A DNA stretch of 64,000 nt from DASPSM01 sp963800135 (GTDB lineage Bacteria; Planctomycetota; Planctomycetia; Planctomycetales; Planctomycetaceae): contig CAWCZR010000007.1 in the NCBI GenBank assembly GCA_963800135.1, forward strand, positions 310,001 to 374,000. Direction: 5' to 3'. Numbering within the stretch: the stretch's first letter is position 1; every line of letters begins with the position of its first letter. The notes under the pieces are model-generated. The model worked only from the letters and a program-made list of their open reading frames with translations, was not told where the DNA came from and did no database searches. Made by a program: the position numbers and the translations under genes. Shown one piece after another: positions 1 to 11,000 of this stretch.

Positions 1-102
1 CGCATACATGCGGGCAATGTCAGGACTGCGAAGCCGTGAGATTTCGCTGCCGACGACGGTCTGACCCGCCTTGAGGGCCTGCTTTACCGGATTGCTGCGC
101 AT
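1..102 (-). CDS. HpcH/HpaI-family aldolase, N-terminal part (runs off left edge)
   Basis: Only about 34 codons are in the window. Read on the minus strand from ATG 102-100, the protein begins MRSNPVKQALKAGQ and continues VVGSEISRLRSPDIARMYA. This matches the usual start of the HpcH/HpaI class II pyruvate aldolase family (2-keto-3-deoxy-sugar-acid and 4-hydroxy-2-oxo-acid aldolases), in which a short (x)NxVK..L(K/R)AG opening precedes the first barrel strand. The frame stays open for about 190 bases upstream of the chosen ATG, but that stretch resembles nothing in the family. No clear Shine-Dalgarno is visible. The catalytic residues and metal site lie outside the window, so substrate cannot be judged. 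The gene is divergent from the DUF3754 gene on its right. Confidence 0.6.
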   Translation of the reverse strand, partial: MRSNPVKQALKAGQTVVGSEISRLRSPDIARMYA

Positions 103-383
103 CGGTGTGACCAAAGAGGGGTTGTCGAACGAGAGGATGGCTGATTTCCCATCCTGGCTTTGCAAAAGTGGGCCGCTCGCCACCGAGAGGGAGATCGGCT
201 CCAGAATATCCAAATTCCGACGCGGCGTGATGCCCATTTTCTCGCCGCTGGCGGACCTGGTCGGAACTGGGGCAGACGGGCCGCAAACTCGCCTTGCTCC
301 ATCCCGTCACAATCACGAAACTTCGCTTCCCCGAACGGGCGGGCAGGAGCGGAGGCGTGGGGGTGGCCAGGCGGGAGCGAGGC

Positions 384-1628
384 GTGGCGGAGTACACCGA
401 CCGGGAACAATTCATTCCGATCCGCAAGACCGATCTGGTCGAATTGTTGTGTCGCGATTGGCCGCTGACAGCCCACGACCGGGAGCAGTTCCGCCGCTTT
501 TGCCGCCGCCTCGATGCGACGCTGCACTGCGAGTACCACGCCCGACTGGAGCAGCTCAAGGACGCCTACGCAGGCTTCGACCCCGACGCTGACACGCAAC
601 CCCTCGAGCCCCACTCGGTCGGCAAGCATGCGGAGGAAATCGAGCGGCTCTTTTCCCAGTTCATCGCCCTGGTGGAGCGGGCCAACTTCAAGCGGCTCTC
701 GCCGGCGGAATTGAACGCCGCCCTGCAACGTGCGAGCGACTGGGGCATCAATCTCGAAGTCAATTTCGACGTCTTTGACCGCCTGGAGATCTTCGTCCGC
801 GGCGACGTCGTCGGCCAACGCGCCCGGCGACGCTGGCGAAACCTGATGCGGCTTGAAGAGGTGAATCTGCCCGTCTATCAGCGGCTCGTGGTGATTCTCA
901 AACTGCGGGAGGACGGGGGTCAGCCGGCCCACATCGACACCGATTCGGTCTACATCAAGATCTTCAAGGACATCCCCAAGGTCGACGTCGAGATGCTGCT
1001 GCCGGGCACCCGCGTGAAGCTGAGCCTCACCGATCGCGGCAAGATCGTGCTCCCCACGCTTAGCGGCGTCGCCATTACCGGCTGGAAGCTGCTGCAAGGA
1101 GCCGTAACTCTCGCCCTGACGAGCGCCTATCAATCGCTGGCCCTGTTGAGCCTGGTCGGCGGCACGGTGGGCTACGGCCTCCGGTCGTTCTACGGCTACT
1201 TACAGACCAAACAGAAGTATCAGCTGAGCCTGGCCGAGAGCCTCTACTATCAGAACCTCGACAACAACGCCGGCTCGCTGTTTCGGTTGCTGAACGAGGC
1301 CGAAGAGCAGGAATTTCGCGAGGCTGTGCTGGCCTATTTCTTCCTGCTGACCAAGGCAGGCGACGCCGGCTGGAAGCGCGAGCATTTGGACGATGCCATC
1401 GAAGAATTCTTGGACACGACGATGGGCATCAAAATCGATTTCGAGATCGGCGACGCGGTCGATAAGTTGGTCCACTTCGAGCTCATTCAGCACAGCGAAG
1501 ACGGGCTGCTACGGGCCGTCTCCTTGCGCGAAGCCCTGATCGCCCTCGACCGGGCGTGGAGCCACGCCGGCCACGAATTCAGCCTGGGCCATGTGCCTGA
1601 AAGCGTCCCGTTCCGCCGCAGCGCGTAA
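384..1628 (+). CDS. DUF3754 (TMEM143-like) membrane protein
   Basis: A 414-aa protein of the DUF3754/TMEM143 family, whose biochemical role is unknown. I chose the GTG at 384 because a GGGAG (373-377) lies six bases upstream and because the residues from here on (AEYTDREQFIPIRKTDL) look like the family start. An upstream ATG at 294 would add a 30-residue Arg/Gly-rich stretch without family character. The N-terminal half is soluble and charged. Residues about 228-273 form a hydrophobic pair of segments that probably anchor it in the membrane. The C-terminal 120 residues are a mixed helical domain, as in other DUF3754 proteins. It stands alone, with 273 bp before the next gene. No frameshift is visible. 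Confidence 0.75.
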   Translation: MAEYTDREQFIPIRKTDLVELLCRDWPLTAHDREQFRRFCRRLDATLHCEYHARLEQLKDAYAGFDPDADTQPLEPHSVGKHAEEIERLFSQFIALVERANFKRLSPAELNAALQRASDWGINLEVNFDVFDRLEIFVRGDVVGQRARRRWRNLMRLEEVNLPVYQRLVVILKLREDGGQPAHIDTDSVYIKIFKDIPKVDVEMLLPGTRVKLSLTDRGKIVLPTLSGVAITGWKLLQGAVTLALTSAYQSLALLSLVGGTVGYGLRSFYGYLQTKQKYQLSLAESLYYQNLDNNAGSLFRLLNEAEEQEFREAVLAYFFLLTKAGDAGWKREHLDDAIEEFLDTTMGIKIDFEIGDAVDKLVHFELIQHSEDGLLRAVSLREALIALDRAWSHAGHEFSLGHVPESVPFRRSA

Positions 1629-1901
1629 ATGAACGGCGAGTTTTTCTCAGCTTCTGGCGGGTTCACGCGCGCGAGCGGCTGAGCGTTCGCCCCCCTGCGT
1701 AGCCGCCGCCAATGTCTTCCCATAGACAAAAGGCCGCGCGGAGCGCGTCTTCTGGGTGAGCCCGTCGCCCGCGAGAGACTCGGTACACCCAGAGAAGCCC
1801 CATAAAGCCTTTCGAGGCAGGAACTTCCTTGAATCCGTCCGCGCGGGCTTCTATGTTAAAATCAGCACAGGATTCGCACGTTGTCGCTCGGGAGGTCAGC
1901 G

Positions 1902-3569
1902 ATGCCCACTCCGACTGAGGCCGCACCTCAGCAGCCGGCAGGAACGCCGCGTCTGCGTGATCGCACGCAGCGACTGCTTGCCAGCACCCTGCGGCGGTTG
2001 CGCTGGGCCGTCATCACCCGACGGGCCCTATTCGCCTTCTTCTCGCTGGCTGCCGGTTACTGTGTCGCAGTGTTGCTCGCCCGCTTGACCGGGGCATTTT
2101 CGCTGAATGTGCCGTTTTGGACGCCGACGGTGCTGCCGTTGGTCGCGCTTGTGCTCGGGGCGATCTGGCCGAATCGGCCCGGCTCCCGCGATGCGGCGCG
2201 GGCCATCGACCGCGGCGCCGGCACCAACGATTTGTATCTCACGATGGTCCTGCTCGAGGGCAGCGCCGGCGAATACCAGCCGCTGGTGGCGGCCAAGGCC
2301 GAATCGCGGGCTGCAACCATCCGCCCGCGCGAAGTCGCTCCCCTCAAGGTCAATCGGCGATTAACGTCGATTGCCGCGGTGTTGGCTGTCGTGGTCGCGG
2401 CCGTTCCCTTCGTGCCGCAGCTCGATCCGTTCGGCAAGGTCGCAGCGGCTGAAGAGACGCGGGAGGAACTCCGCCACGTCGAGGACAGCAAGCAGGCGAC
2501 CAAGGAACGGCTGGCCAAGATCGAGCGCGAGAACCTCTCGAACGAAGAGGCCAAAGAAGTCCAGCAAGCCCTCGAGCAGCTGAAAGCCGCGATGAAAGCC
2601 ACACAGGTCAAGGCTCGGCAAGCCAACGGCAAGCTGATCGCCGGCGCTCAGAAAACCGTTGCCGGCGAGTGGCGGAAGATCAGCTCGGAGAAGCTCAACG
2701 ATCTGTTTGCCAAGTCGGCCGCCAATGCGGGGCAGGAGATGGGGGCCGGTTCCTCCGCCCTCTCGAAAAAATGGTTGGAGGACCTGCAGTCCGGCTCGAC
2801 GGAATCGATCAAGAAAGAGCTCGCGGCCGTTCAGCGCGATCTCGAAGAACTGGCCAAGACCACGGACCCGGCCAGAAAGGCGGAGCTCGCCCAAAAGCTC
2901 CGCGAGCGGCTCGACGCACTGTCGCAGTTTGCCAACGAGCAGTCGGGATCGAAGCCGCTGGCGGCTGCCCTCAAGCGGACCCAGGAACAAATGCGGATGG
3001 CGGCCAAAGCTGCCCAGTCTGGCGATCCGCAAGATCCGGCCACTGAAGAGGCACTCAAGGCGGCGGCCGAGTCAGCCAAGCTGGCCGACAAAGAGCTCGA
3101 GCAGATCGCGCAGTCGGCTAAGGACCTCAACGAATTGGAAAAGGCGCTAAGCGTGCTGCAGAAGGCCAAACAGCTCAACAACTCCGACTTGCTCGACGGC
3201 TCAAAAATGGACGGCCTGCAGTCGATGTCCGACTACGAAGCCATGTACGACAAGATGATGAAGGGCGCCCAGCCGGACATGGGTGAATTCGGCGAAGGCG
3301 GCCCTGCCGAAGAAAACGACTCCAAGAAATCCAAGTTCAAAACCGAACTATCGAAGTCGCAGATCGCCAAGGGGAAGGTGCTGCTCACGCTGAAAACCAA
3401 AGGCATGGGCGACCCGGCCGAGGTCAAGGAGCAGTATCGATCGGCCGTCCGCGACGTCAAACAAAACCTCAGCGAAGCCATTCTCCGCGAAGAAATCCCG
3501 CCCGGATACCACGAAGGCATCAAGGGCTACTTCGACTCGATCGACGAAACGCCCGCTCCGGGCAAATAA
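1902..3569 (+). CDS. Membrane-anchored coiled-coil protein, first gene of the VWA/MoxR cluster
   Basis: A 555-aa protein of no named family that I recognise. ATG 1902 is preceded by GGAGG (1891-1895) six bases away, which decides against the TTG at 1881. Three hydrophobic segments (residues about 41-63, 70-90 and 153-174) place the N-terminus in the membrane. Residues about 185-440 are almost entirely Glu/Lys/Ala/Leu heptad-like helix, so a long coiled coil is expected on one face of the membrane. The last 60 residues include a compact segment with the motif REEIPPGYHEGIKGYFDSI, which is typical of planctomycete proteins found beside VWA/BatA genes. The stop is nine bases before the binding-protein gene, so they are probably co-transcribed. 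A scaffolding role in the cluster is inference. Confidence 0.7.
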   Translation: MPTPTEAAPQQPAGTPRLRDRTQRLLASTLRRLRWAVITRRALFAFFSLAAGYCVAVLLARLTGAFSLNVPFWTPTVLPLVALVLGAIWPNRPGSRDAARAIDRGAGTNDLYLTMVLLEGSAGEYQPLVAAKAESRAATIRPREVAPLKVNRRLTSIAAVLAVVVAAVPFVPQLDPFGKVAAAEETREELRHVEDSKQATKERLAKIERENLSNEEAKEVQQALEQLKAAMKATQVKARQANGKLIAGAQKTVAGEWRKISSEKLNDLFAKSAANAGQEMGAGSSALSKKWLEDLQSGSTESIKKELAAVQRDLEELAKTTDPARKAELAQKLRERLDALSQFANEQSGSKPLAAALKRTQEQMRMAAKAAQSGDPQDPATEEALKAAAESAKLADKELEQIAQSAKDLNELEKALSVLQKAKQLNNSDLLDGSKMDGLQSMSDYEAMYDKMMKGAQPDMGEFGEGGPAEENDSKKSKFKTELSKSQIAKGKVLLTLKTKGMGDPAEVKEQYRSAVRDVKQNLSEAILREEIPPGYHEGIKGYFDSIDETPAPGK

Positions 3570-3578
3570 CGAACCGGC

Positions 3579-4640
3579 ATGCCAAACAAGAAACGGACCG
3601 CAGTAGCGGCCGCCGGCATCGTTCTGGCGGGCGCCCTCGTGAGCTTTTCCGTCTGGCCCCGCATGTTTGAAGCGGGCACGCCGGTCGTCAACGTCTACTG
3701 CCCCACGACGCAATTTTTGCCGACGCAATCTTCGACGAGTTCACCCGCCAAACAGGGATCAAGGTCGCCATCACGTACGACACCGAGGCAACCAAGTCGC
3801 TGTCGCTGGTCGATCGACTCAAGCGAGAACGCGAGCATCCGCAGTGCGACGTGTTCTGGAACAACGAGCTGGTCGGCACGATGGACCTGGCCCGCCAGAG
3901 ACGTGCTGGCTACGTACAAGGGAAGCGGTTACCGACGAATTCCCGCTCTCTACAAAGACGCCGACGGCCGCTGGACCGGGTTCGCGGCACGAATGCGGGT
4001 CTGGATCGTGAACACCAAAGCGATGCCGCCTGACCGCGAGAAGGTCGAAACGCTTTTTACAGACCATCCCGAACATTGCGCGATGGCCAATCCGCTTTAC
4101 GGGACGACCCTGACGCAATTCAGCATCCTGTGGCAGTTGCGAGGGCCCGAGTACGTGAAGAGCTGGCGGGCCGACCTGCGCCGGCGGGGTCTGCGCGAAA
4201 TGGCGGGCAACGCGCCAGTTAAGGACGCCGTAGCGGAAGGTGTCTGCGAAGTCGGCTGGACCGACACGGACGACTTCTTCGAGGCGCTCGACGATAAAAA
4301 GCCGGTCGCCATGCTTCCCCTCTTTGTGTCGGACGGCAAAGCGACGGGCGCCGAGTCGAAGTACACAATCATCGTTCCAAATACAGTGGGCCTGATCGAA
4401 AACTGCCCGCATCAGATCGAGGCCCAGCGGCTCGTCGACTTTTTACTCTCCGCCGAGACCGAGCTGGCGTTGGCCCGATCGAAGTCGCGGCAGATTCCCC
4501 TCGGACCCGTCGACAGCCAGAAAATCCCGCCGGAGGTCCGCGAGCTGGCCCAATCTGTGCCCCAAGGCTACGACCTGCGCAATCTCGAGACGCCGCGGCG
4601 CGAGTGTATCGACTGGCTCAAGTCGGAGTCGCGGCGATGA
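3579..4640 (+). CDS. Fe(III)-type ABC transporter substrate-binding protein (two compensating frameshifts)
   Basis: A periplasmic binding protein of the FbpA/AfuA (extracellular solute-binding family 1) type, about 353 aa. Residues 7-27 are a signal peptide or anchor. The C-terminal two thirds (TDHPEHCAMANPLYGTTLTQ, EVGWTDTDDFFEAL, TIIVPNTVGLIENCPH) are typical of the iron-binding subfamily. Between about 3702 and 3894 the frame is wrong. Shifting by one base there restores AIFADAIFDEFTRQTGIKV and CDVFWNNELVGTMDLAR, the expected family sequence. The first break lies at a CCCC run, where one C appears missing. The second, near CAGAGACG, returns the frame, so the gene still reads through to its true stop. 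Its stop overlaps the permease start (ATGA). Iron is the usual cargo of the family but is not proven here. Confidence 0.8.
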   Translation: MPNKKRTAVAAAGIVLAGALVSFSVWPRMFEAGTPVVNVYCPTTQFLPTQSSTSSPAKQGSRSPSRTTPRQPSRCRWSIDSSENASIRSATCSGTTSWSARWTWPARDVLATYKGSGYRRIPALYKDADGRWTGFAARMRVWIVNTKAMPPDREKVETLFTDHPEHCAMANPLYGTTLTQFSILWQLRGPEYVKSWRADLRRRGLREMAGNAPVKDAVAEGVCEVGWTDTDDFFEALDDKKPVAMLPLFVSDGKATGAESKYTIIVPNTVGLIENCPHQIEAQRLVDFLLSAETELALARSKSRQIPLGPVDSQKIPPEVRELAQSVPQGYDLRNLETPRRECIDWLKSESRR

Positions 4641-6147
4641 GCCTGGCCGCGGTCTGCGCCTGGTCGTTTGTGCGGAGTGTGGCGGTGGCTCTCTTCGCCG
4701 CGCTCCTCTCCCAGCCGCTCGCCAACTTGCTCGCCGCCTGGAAGACGCCGGTCGCCCACGGAAGCGAAGACAGCGGACGGGAACGAACCCGTCGACGGGC
4801 GACGTTTCTCGGTCGAGGAATTTTTTGGGGGCTGCTGCTGGCTCCGTTTCTGGTTCCGCCGCTCTTTGTCGGCTACGCGTACTACCGTCCGGCGCTGATG
4901 CTGGTGCACTATCCCCGGACGACCGAGGCCGTCTATTGGGCCGTGTTGTTCTTGCGCTTCTTTGCGGCAGCGGTGCTGATTCGTGTCTTCGCGCCGCCGT
5001 CGCCGCTGTCGGCCGAAGCCATTCACTGCCAGCGGCTCTTGCGCCATCGCAACGACGCCCGGCTACGGCGCTGGGCCGCGGACGTATTCACCTGGTTGCG
5101 CGGTCCGGGTCAACCTTCGATTGCGGCGTTTGCCGTGATTTTTTTGTCGGCCTTTCAAGAGTTTGAAATCGCCGCACTGATGGGAATCACTGCCGGCGAC
5201 GTGCAATCGCCGGCCAGCTGGACCGTTTGGCTCTTTAACTGGCAGGCGGGCGGCGCACCCTCGCTGAATCGCTCACCTTCGCCATGACTCCGCTGATCTA
5301 CGAATTGGTGGTGATCGTGCCGACGCTCATCCTGCTCGGCTCGTGGATGTCGTCGCCATGGCGAGTGGAGCGTGAAGCGGAAGGCCACGTGCGGGCGCGC
5401 CTCGCGAGCGAGATCTTCTTGATCGCTGCCACGTTGCTGATCGTGGGCGGACCGGGCTTAATTGTCTTCCGCGGCGCTCTGCGCGGATTGCAAAGCAGGG
5501 CCGCGACGGGCCCCTTGTTGCCCGAAATCGGCATCGCCGCGGCCATCGCGTCGACAGCCTTGCTCTTCATCGGCATTCTGTGCGCGGCCGCTCTGGGCCT
5601 TACGCCGCGACGGCTGCGGGGCACAATCGTCTCGTTGCTCTGCCTGCCCGGCGCGCTCGGTTCGCTGGTGTTGAGCATGGGCGTGCTGTGGCTTTTCCAA
5701 CAGCCGGGGCTGCAGTCGTTATCGCAATCACTCGTGCCGGTCGTGCTCGCCGTCGCTTTCGTCCTGCTCCCCCGGTCACTCATCCTGACGGCCGTGCTGG
5801 GCTCGAGTCGCCGTGCCCAGGCTGCCCACTGCGCGCGGATGCTCGCTCAATCGCCATCGGCGCCGCAGCGGCGTTCCGCAGCCCGGCTGATCGACGAGTT
5901 GGAAGTCCGCCGCTTCTTCTGGGCGGCCGTGCTCGTCTGGTATTGGGCCTATTGGGAGCTGACCGCGCCGTCGATCCTGGCTCCGCCGGCTGCCACGCCT
6001 TTCGTCGTGCGGATGTACAACTTCATGCACTACCGGCAGGACGATCCACTGTCTGTGATGATCGTGGCGTCGATCCTCCTCCCGCTCGCGGCCATTGCCC
6101 TTCTGGCGGGCGGACGACGATTCGTCGTACGCTGGGTGCTGCAATGA
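4637..6147 (+). CDS. Fe(III)-type ABC transporter permease, two fused membrane domains (one frameshift)
   Basis: Inner-membrane permease of the FbpB type, in which two six-helix BPD_transp_1 domains sit in one chain of about 500 aa. ATG 4637 overlaps the binding-protein stop by four bases. The reading breaks near 5251: GGCGCACCC runs into a wrong frame, and one extra C (a CCCC run) would restore GGAPLAESLTFAMTPLIYELVVIV without interruption. The ATG at 5284 is therefore internal and not a separate gene. Multiple Leu/Val/Ala-rich spans are visible in both halves. It should move the ligand delivered by the upstream binding protein, using the ATPase encoded 76 bp downstream. Confidence 0.75.
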
Positions 6148-6223
6148 ATTGTCGCTGGACGAACCAAAAGGGGGCAGGGGCGAACTTGGGGACTGCAGCG
6201 AACCCGGGGGCGCGGCGTCGGAC

Positions 6224-7154
6224 ATGAGCGATCGACTGTGGCATCTGGAAGACGTTCGCGTCGAGGGCTGGTCCCGCCCTCGGCTCGACGTTCCGGATCT
6301 CGACATTCCCCGTGGCATCACGGCCGTCTTGGGCATCTCCGGAGCCGGCAAAACGACGCTGCTCAACCTGCTGTGCGGCTTCGCCCGCCCCAATCGCGGC
6401 CGCGTCGAATCCTTCATCGACCGCAACAATTGCCGCCTGCCGCTGTTTTGGGTTCCGCAGAATGACGGCCTGTGGCCGCACCGCACGGCCCGCGCCCATC
6501 TCGAACAAGTGCAGAACGGCGCACCCCGGCCTGCCCTTGACTGGTTGGCCGACTTCAATCTCGACGATCATGCGGAAAAGACGCCCGAACAACTGTCGCA
6601 CGGCGAGCGAAATCGACTGGCCATCGCGCGGGCCCTTGCCAGCGGTGCCGCCGTGCTCGTCCTCGACGAACCGATGGCCCACGTCGATCCGGCGCGCATC
6701 GGCGACTACTGGTCGGTGATCCGCGATTGGTGCCGGAAGTCGGGCACGTCACTGATTATCGCCACGCACTCGCCAGAGGTCGCACTCTCCGAGGCCGATC
6801 ATGCAATCTGCCTCCGCGACGGACGAATGATCTCCAGCGGCCCGATGCGCGACCTCTACCACGCGCCCCGCACCCGCGAAGAGGCCGCCCTGCTCGGCCC
6901 GGCCAACTGGCTTTCGCCCGCCGACCTGCGCCAGTGGCTCGGCACCACGGCCGACGCCGATGGCTGCTTTCGTCCCGAGCAGATCGTCGTCAGCGCCGCG
7001 CCGGACGGACCTTTCGTCGTCGAAGAGGCGCGGTTCGCCGGTTCGTTTGGCGAAGTGACCCTCTCCGACCCGCGGACGGCATCCAAACGGCGATTCTTTC
7101 ATCGGCCGGCCGGCCCGCGGCTGAGCTCCGGCCAGCGTGTCGCCTTGCGATTGA
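6224..7154 (+). CDS. ABC transporter ATP-binding protein (Fe(III) type); 3' end unresolved
   Basis: Cytoplasmic ATPase for the preceding permease. From ATG 6224 (MSDRLWHLEDV) it shows Walker A GISGAGKTT (residues about 37-45), the signature LSHGERNRLAIARAL (about 124), Walker B VLVLDEPMAHVDPA (about 145) and the switch histidine in IIATHSPE. A C-terminal TOBE-like segment follows and ends near SGQRVALRL. No in-frame stop follows. The same frame runs straight into a lipoprotein signal (LIVALCMCLFAAAC) of the next gene. A TGA at 7152-7154 sits in the neighbouring frame, so one missing or extra base upstream would give a normal stop overlapping the next start. I place the end there by inference. 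A true ATPase-lipoprotein fusion is unlikely because the lipobox would be internal. Confidence 0.75.
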
Positions 7155-8051
7155 TTGTCGCGCTCTGCATGTGCCTCTTCGCGGCAGCCTGCGACAAACG
7201 CGACCAGCCGCTGCTCAAGGTGCGCGAAGTTCATTACTGGCCCGTTCCGCCGCAAGGCTCGCGATTCCCCGCTCCCCGCAGCGTCACTTGCGGGCCAAAC
7301 CACGAAAACTACGTGCTCGACCGCGGCGGACGCGTCCTCGTCTACGGCGAAACGGGCTCGCTGCTCCGCCAATGGGACATGCCAGATGCCCACAACGGCA
7401 ATCCCGAGGGGGCCTGCGTCTTTCTCGACGGGCGGATCGCCGTGGCCGACACGCACTACAGCCGAGTCGTCTTCTTCAACCACGACGGCAAGGTCGTGGG
7501 CATGCTCGGTACGCGCCGGACAAAATCCGTCGCAATTCATCTTCCCTGTCTGCGTGACGCAGGACCCGCAGGGAAACTTCTACGTGGGCGAGTATGGCGG
7601 CAACGATCGAGTGCAGAAGTTCTCGGTCGACGGCAAATTCCTGCTGCAAATCGGCCGCTGCGGGTCCGGTCCCGGCGAGTTCGAGCGGGCCAGCGGCGTC
7701 GTCTGGCGCGACGGTCTGCTCTATATCGCCGACTCGTTCAACAACCGCATTCAAATCTTCTCCGACACGGGCGAATTTCGTTCGGTCTTCGGACAGCCCG
7801 GCGAGACGGTCGAGATGGGTTACCCCTACGCGCTGGCCCTCGGTCCGCAGGACGACCTGTTCGTGATCGAGTATTCGACGGCACGCGTCTCGCGGTTCGA
7901 TCTGAAATCTGGACGGCTCCTCGGCCGCTTCGGCAGCCCGGGACGCGGCGAGGGGCAGTTCGCCACCCCCTGGGGTATCGACGTTGATCACAAAGGGACG
8001 ATCCTCGTCGCCGACACCGACAATCGGCGGATTGTGGAGCTCTTGCGATGA
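7145..8051 (+). CDS. NHL-repeat beta-propeller lipoprotein (one frameshift)
   Basis: A TTG at 7145 would give M-R-L-I-V-A-L-C-M-C-L-F-A-A-A-C: a short charged n-region, a hydrophobic core and a lipobox with the lipidated Cys at position 16. The protein then carries NHL repeats with recurring motifs such as GRIAVADTHYSRVVFFNHDGKV, YIADSFNNRIQIFSDTGEF and LVADTDNRRIVELL, giving a propeller at the cell envelope. Near 7513 the frame breaks; shifting one base restores AGQNPSQFIFPVCVTQDPQGN and the remaining propeller to the stop at 8049-8051. The stop overlaps the VWA gene start (ATGA). NHL propellers usually mediate binding. Placement between an importer ATPase and a VWA protein suggests a sensing or assembly role, which is inference. 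Confidence 0.7.
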
Positions 8052-11000
8052 AGCGGCTCCGCCGCGTGCTCCGGTCCGTCTTTCCGCCTCCGCGGCGGCC
8101 GGTGACGCTGCGCCAGGTGCTGCTGCTTGTGCTGTTCTTCGTCGTCTATTTTGGGACGTGCGCCGCCCTCGTGTTCACGCACAAGGTGCTGTTTGTGCGG
8201 TCGTCGATGTTTGAGCTGATGGCCGTCTGTGTCTGGATCTGGTGGATGTACGTGGCCGGCTATTCGGGCCTCCCCGGACGGCGCGCGGGTATTGCGTTTC
8301 TCGTCCGTGCACTGCTGCTGGGCGTCTTTTGTCTGGCGCTGGCCGAGCCGAGGGCCGTGCGGACGAGCGACCTGCTGTCGGTGGTTTACGCGATCGACTT
8401 GTCGGATTCGATCGGCGAAGGCTCAACCGAGACCGCGCTCCAGTTTATGGCCACGACCGTAAACCAAAAGCCGGAACGCGATCAGGCCGGGCTAGTCGTC
8501 TTTGGGCGAAACGCAGCCGCCGAGCTGCCGCCCCGCCAGGCGTTTCCTTTCGATTCGGGCTCCGTTTCGATCAATTCGCACGTCGACCGGGGCGCAACGA
8601 ACATCGAGCAGGCCCTCTCGTTGTCGGCCGCCATGCTGCCGGAAGAGAACGCCGGCCGGATCGTGCTTGTCTCCGATGGAGCAGCGACCGAAGGCAGCCT
8701 GACGCGAATTCTCGACGATCTCAAATCGCGCGACATCGCCGTTGACGTCTTGCCAGTGCAATACGACTACTCGCGCGAAGTCTGGCTCGAGCGGCTCGAC
8801 CTGCCTCGCTTCGTGAAGCTCGGCGATAACTATGAAGCGGTGATCGTGCTCTCGAGCTTGCAGAACGGTTCGGGCCGGCTCGTCGTCCGCGAACAGGGGC
8901 GAGTGATTTCCGAGCAGTCGGTCGACTTCCGCGCGGGCAAGAACCGTTACGTCGTTCCCATCAAGCTGCGCGAGCCGGGATACTACGAATACTCGGCCAC
9001 GATCGAAACGCCGAACGGCGCCGACCACCTCAAACAAAACAACACCGTCCTCAACTACCTCTACGTGAAGGGGGAAGGACGCGTGATGGTCGTGCGCGAT
9101 TCGGCCGGAAAGAAAGAGGACTGGGCGCCGCTGGTGGCCGCGCTCAAGGCCGAACAGCGGCTGGTCGACGTCTTCACCGCCGAGCAATTCCCCCGCGACG
9201 CCCTGTCGCTGATGCCCTACGACGCGGTGATCTTCGTCAACGTGGCGGCCGACGCCTTCGATCCGGTCCAGTTCAAGGCGGTCCACGACGCGGTGCGCGA
9301 CTTGGGCGTCGGCTTCCTGATGGTGGGTGGCCGCAATAGTTTTGGGCCCGGCGGCTACAACAAGACGCCGATCGAGGATGTGCTTCCCGTCAGCATGGAC
9401 ATCACCAAGAAGAAGGTGTTGCCCAAGGGGGCGCTCGTCATCGTGCTGCACACGTGCGAATTCCCGGAAGGAAACACGTACGCCAAGCGCGTGACCAAGG
9501 AAGCCATTCGCGTGCTCGGTTCGCAGGACGAGGCCGGCGTGCTCGCCTTCATGCAGGGCGATTCGTCCTGGGTCTTCGAGCTGACGCCCGTCAGCCAGTA
9601 CGATGCGATGGTCCGCAAGATCAACGCGGCGACGCCTGGGGATATGCTGGCATTTCAGCCGATCATGGAGGCCGGCTACACCGCGCTTGCGAAAAGCGAC
9701 GCGGCCGCCAAGCACATGATCGTCATCTCGGACGGCGATCCCCAGCCGCCGACTCCCCAACTGCTGAAAGACTTCAAGGCCAAAGACATCACCATCTCGA
9801 CGGTGTCGATCTTCCCCCACGGCGGCGTCGAAGTCGGCACGCTGCAGGCGATGGCCAACCTCACGGGCGGCCGGTATTACACCACCACCGATCCGGAGCA
9901 GCTTCCCTCGATCTTCATCAAGGAAGCCAAATCGCTCAAACGCTCGATGGTGCAGAACAAAACGTTCACCCCCGAGGTCGGCTTCCCCTCTCCCATCCTC
10001 AAAGGGTTGGGCGGCCTGCCTCCCTTGCACGGCTACGTGCTGACGACCCCCAAGGAGCGGCTCACCGAGTTGATTCTCGAGGCCCACTTGCCGGACGACG
10101 ATTCGCTCGACCCGGTGCTCGCTCGCTGGAAATTCGGCCTGGGCACGACGGCCGCCTTCACCTCCGACCTGTCGAGCAACTGGGGCGCCGATTGGGTCGG
10201 CTGGGAAGGCTATCGGGCCTTCGTCAAACAACTGATGACCGACATCGCCCGCGTGCAGGATGAGGAGCACTTGCGGCTATGGGCGTATTCTTCGGGCACC
10301 CAGGGTGTGATCGTAGCCGAGGACTTTCATCCGCAGAATATGTTCCTCGAAATGCAGGCGCAGGTTTCCGGTCCGCAGGACAAATCGGAAGCGATCCAAC
10401 TGCGTCAGATCGCGCCCAGGCGTTACCAGGCAACATTTCCGCTCTGGGGTCCGGGGCGCTATCAAGTGATGGCGATCGGTAAATCCGGCGATCGCACGGC
10501 TCGCGCGCAAGGCGGCTTTATCGTCTCCTACTCGCCCGAGTACTTGCGGTTCCGTTCTAATCCGATGGTCCTCGACGAGATCGCCGAAAAGACCGGCGGC
10601 AAGGTGCTCAAGAAAGACGCGACGGCCGACGACATTTACCGCTCGCGCCGGCAGCCCAAGCGCAGCTCGCGGCCGATTTTCGATTGGTTCCTGGTAGCGC
10701 TGGCCTGCCTGCTGCCGCTCGACGTGGCTTTTCGCCGGATCCAGATCGATCGGAATTCGTTCGCGACGCTCTTGGGACTCGGACGACGCAAGACAGAATC
10801 GACCGCCACGATGGGGACGCTGTTGTCCCGCAAGCAAACGCTCAAGAAAGCCTTCGACGCCCAGCGCTTGCCGGTGCCCCGTCCACTCCGCACACCGACC
10901 GGATCCACGGCCGGCGGCCCTCTCGGCGGGACCGCCGCGTCACCCAAAGCGGGGCCTCCCAAACCTGAACCAAAACCGGCCGAGTCCAAGAAGCCAGGCG

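Noticed and set aside
8492..10270. 592-codon open frame on the minus strand, opposite the large VWA gene
   Set aside because: Rich in His/Arg/Asp from the antisense of GC-biased codons; the + strand carries clear domains in the same place.
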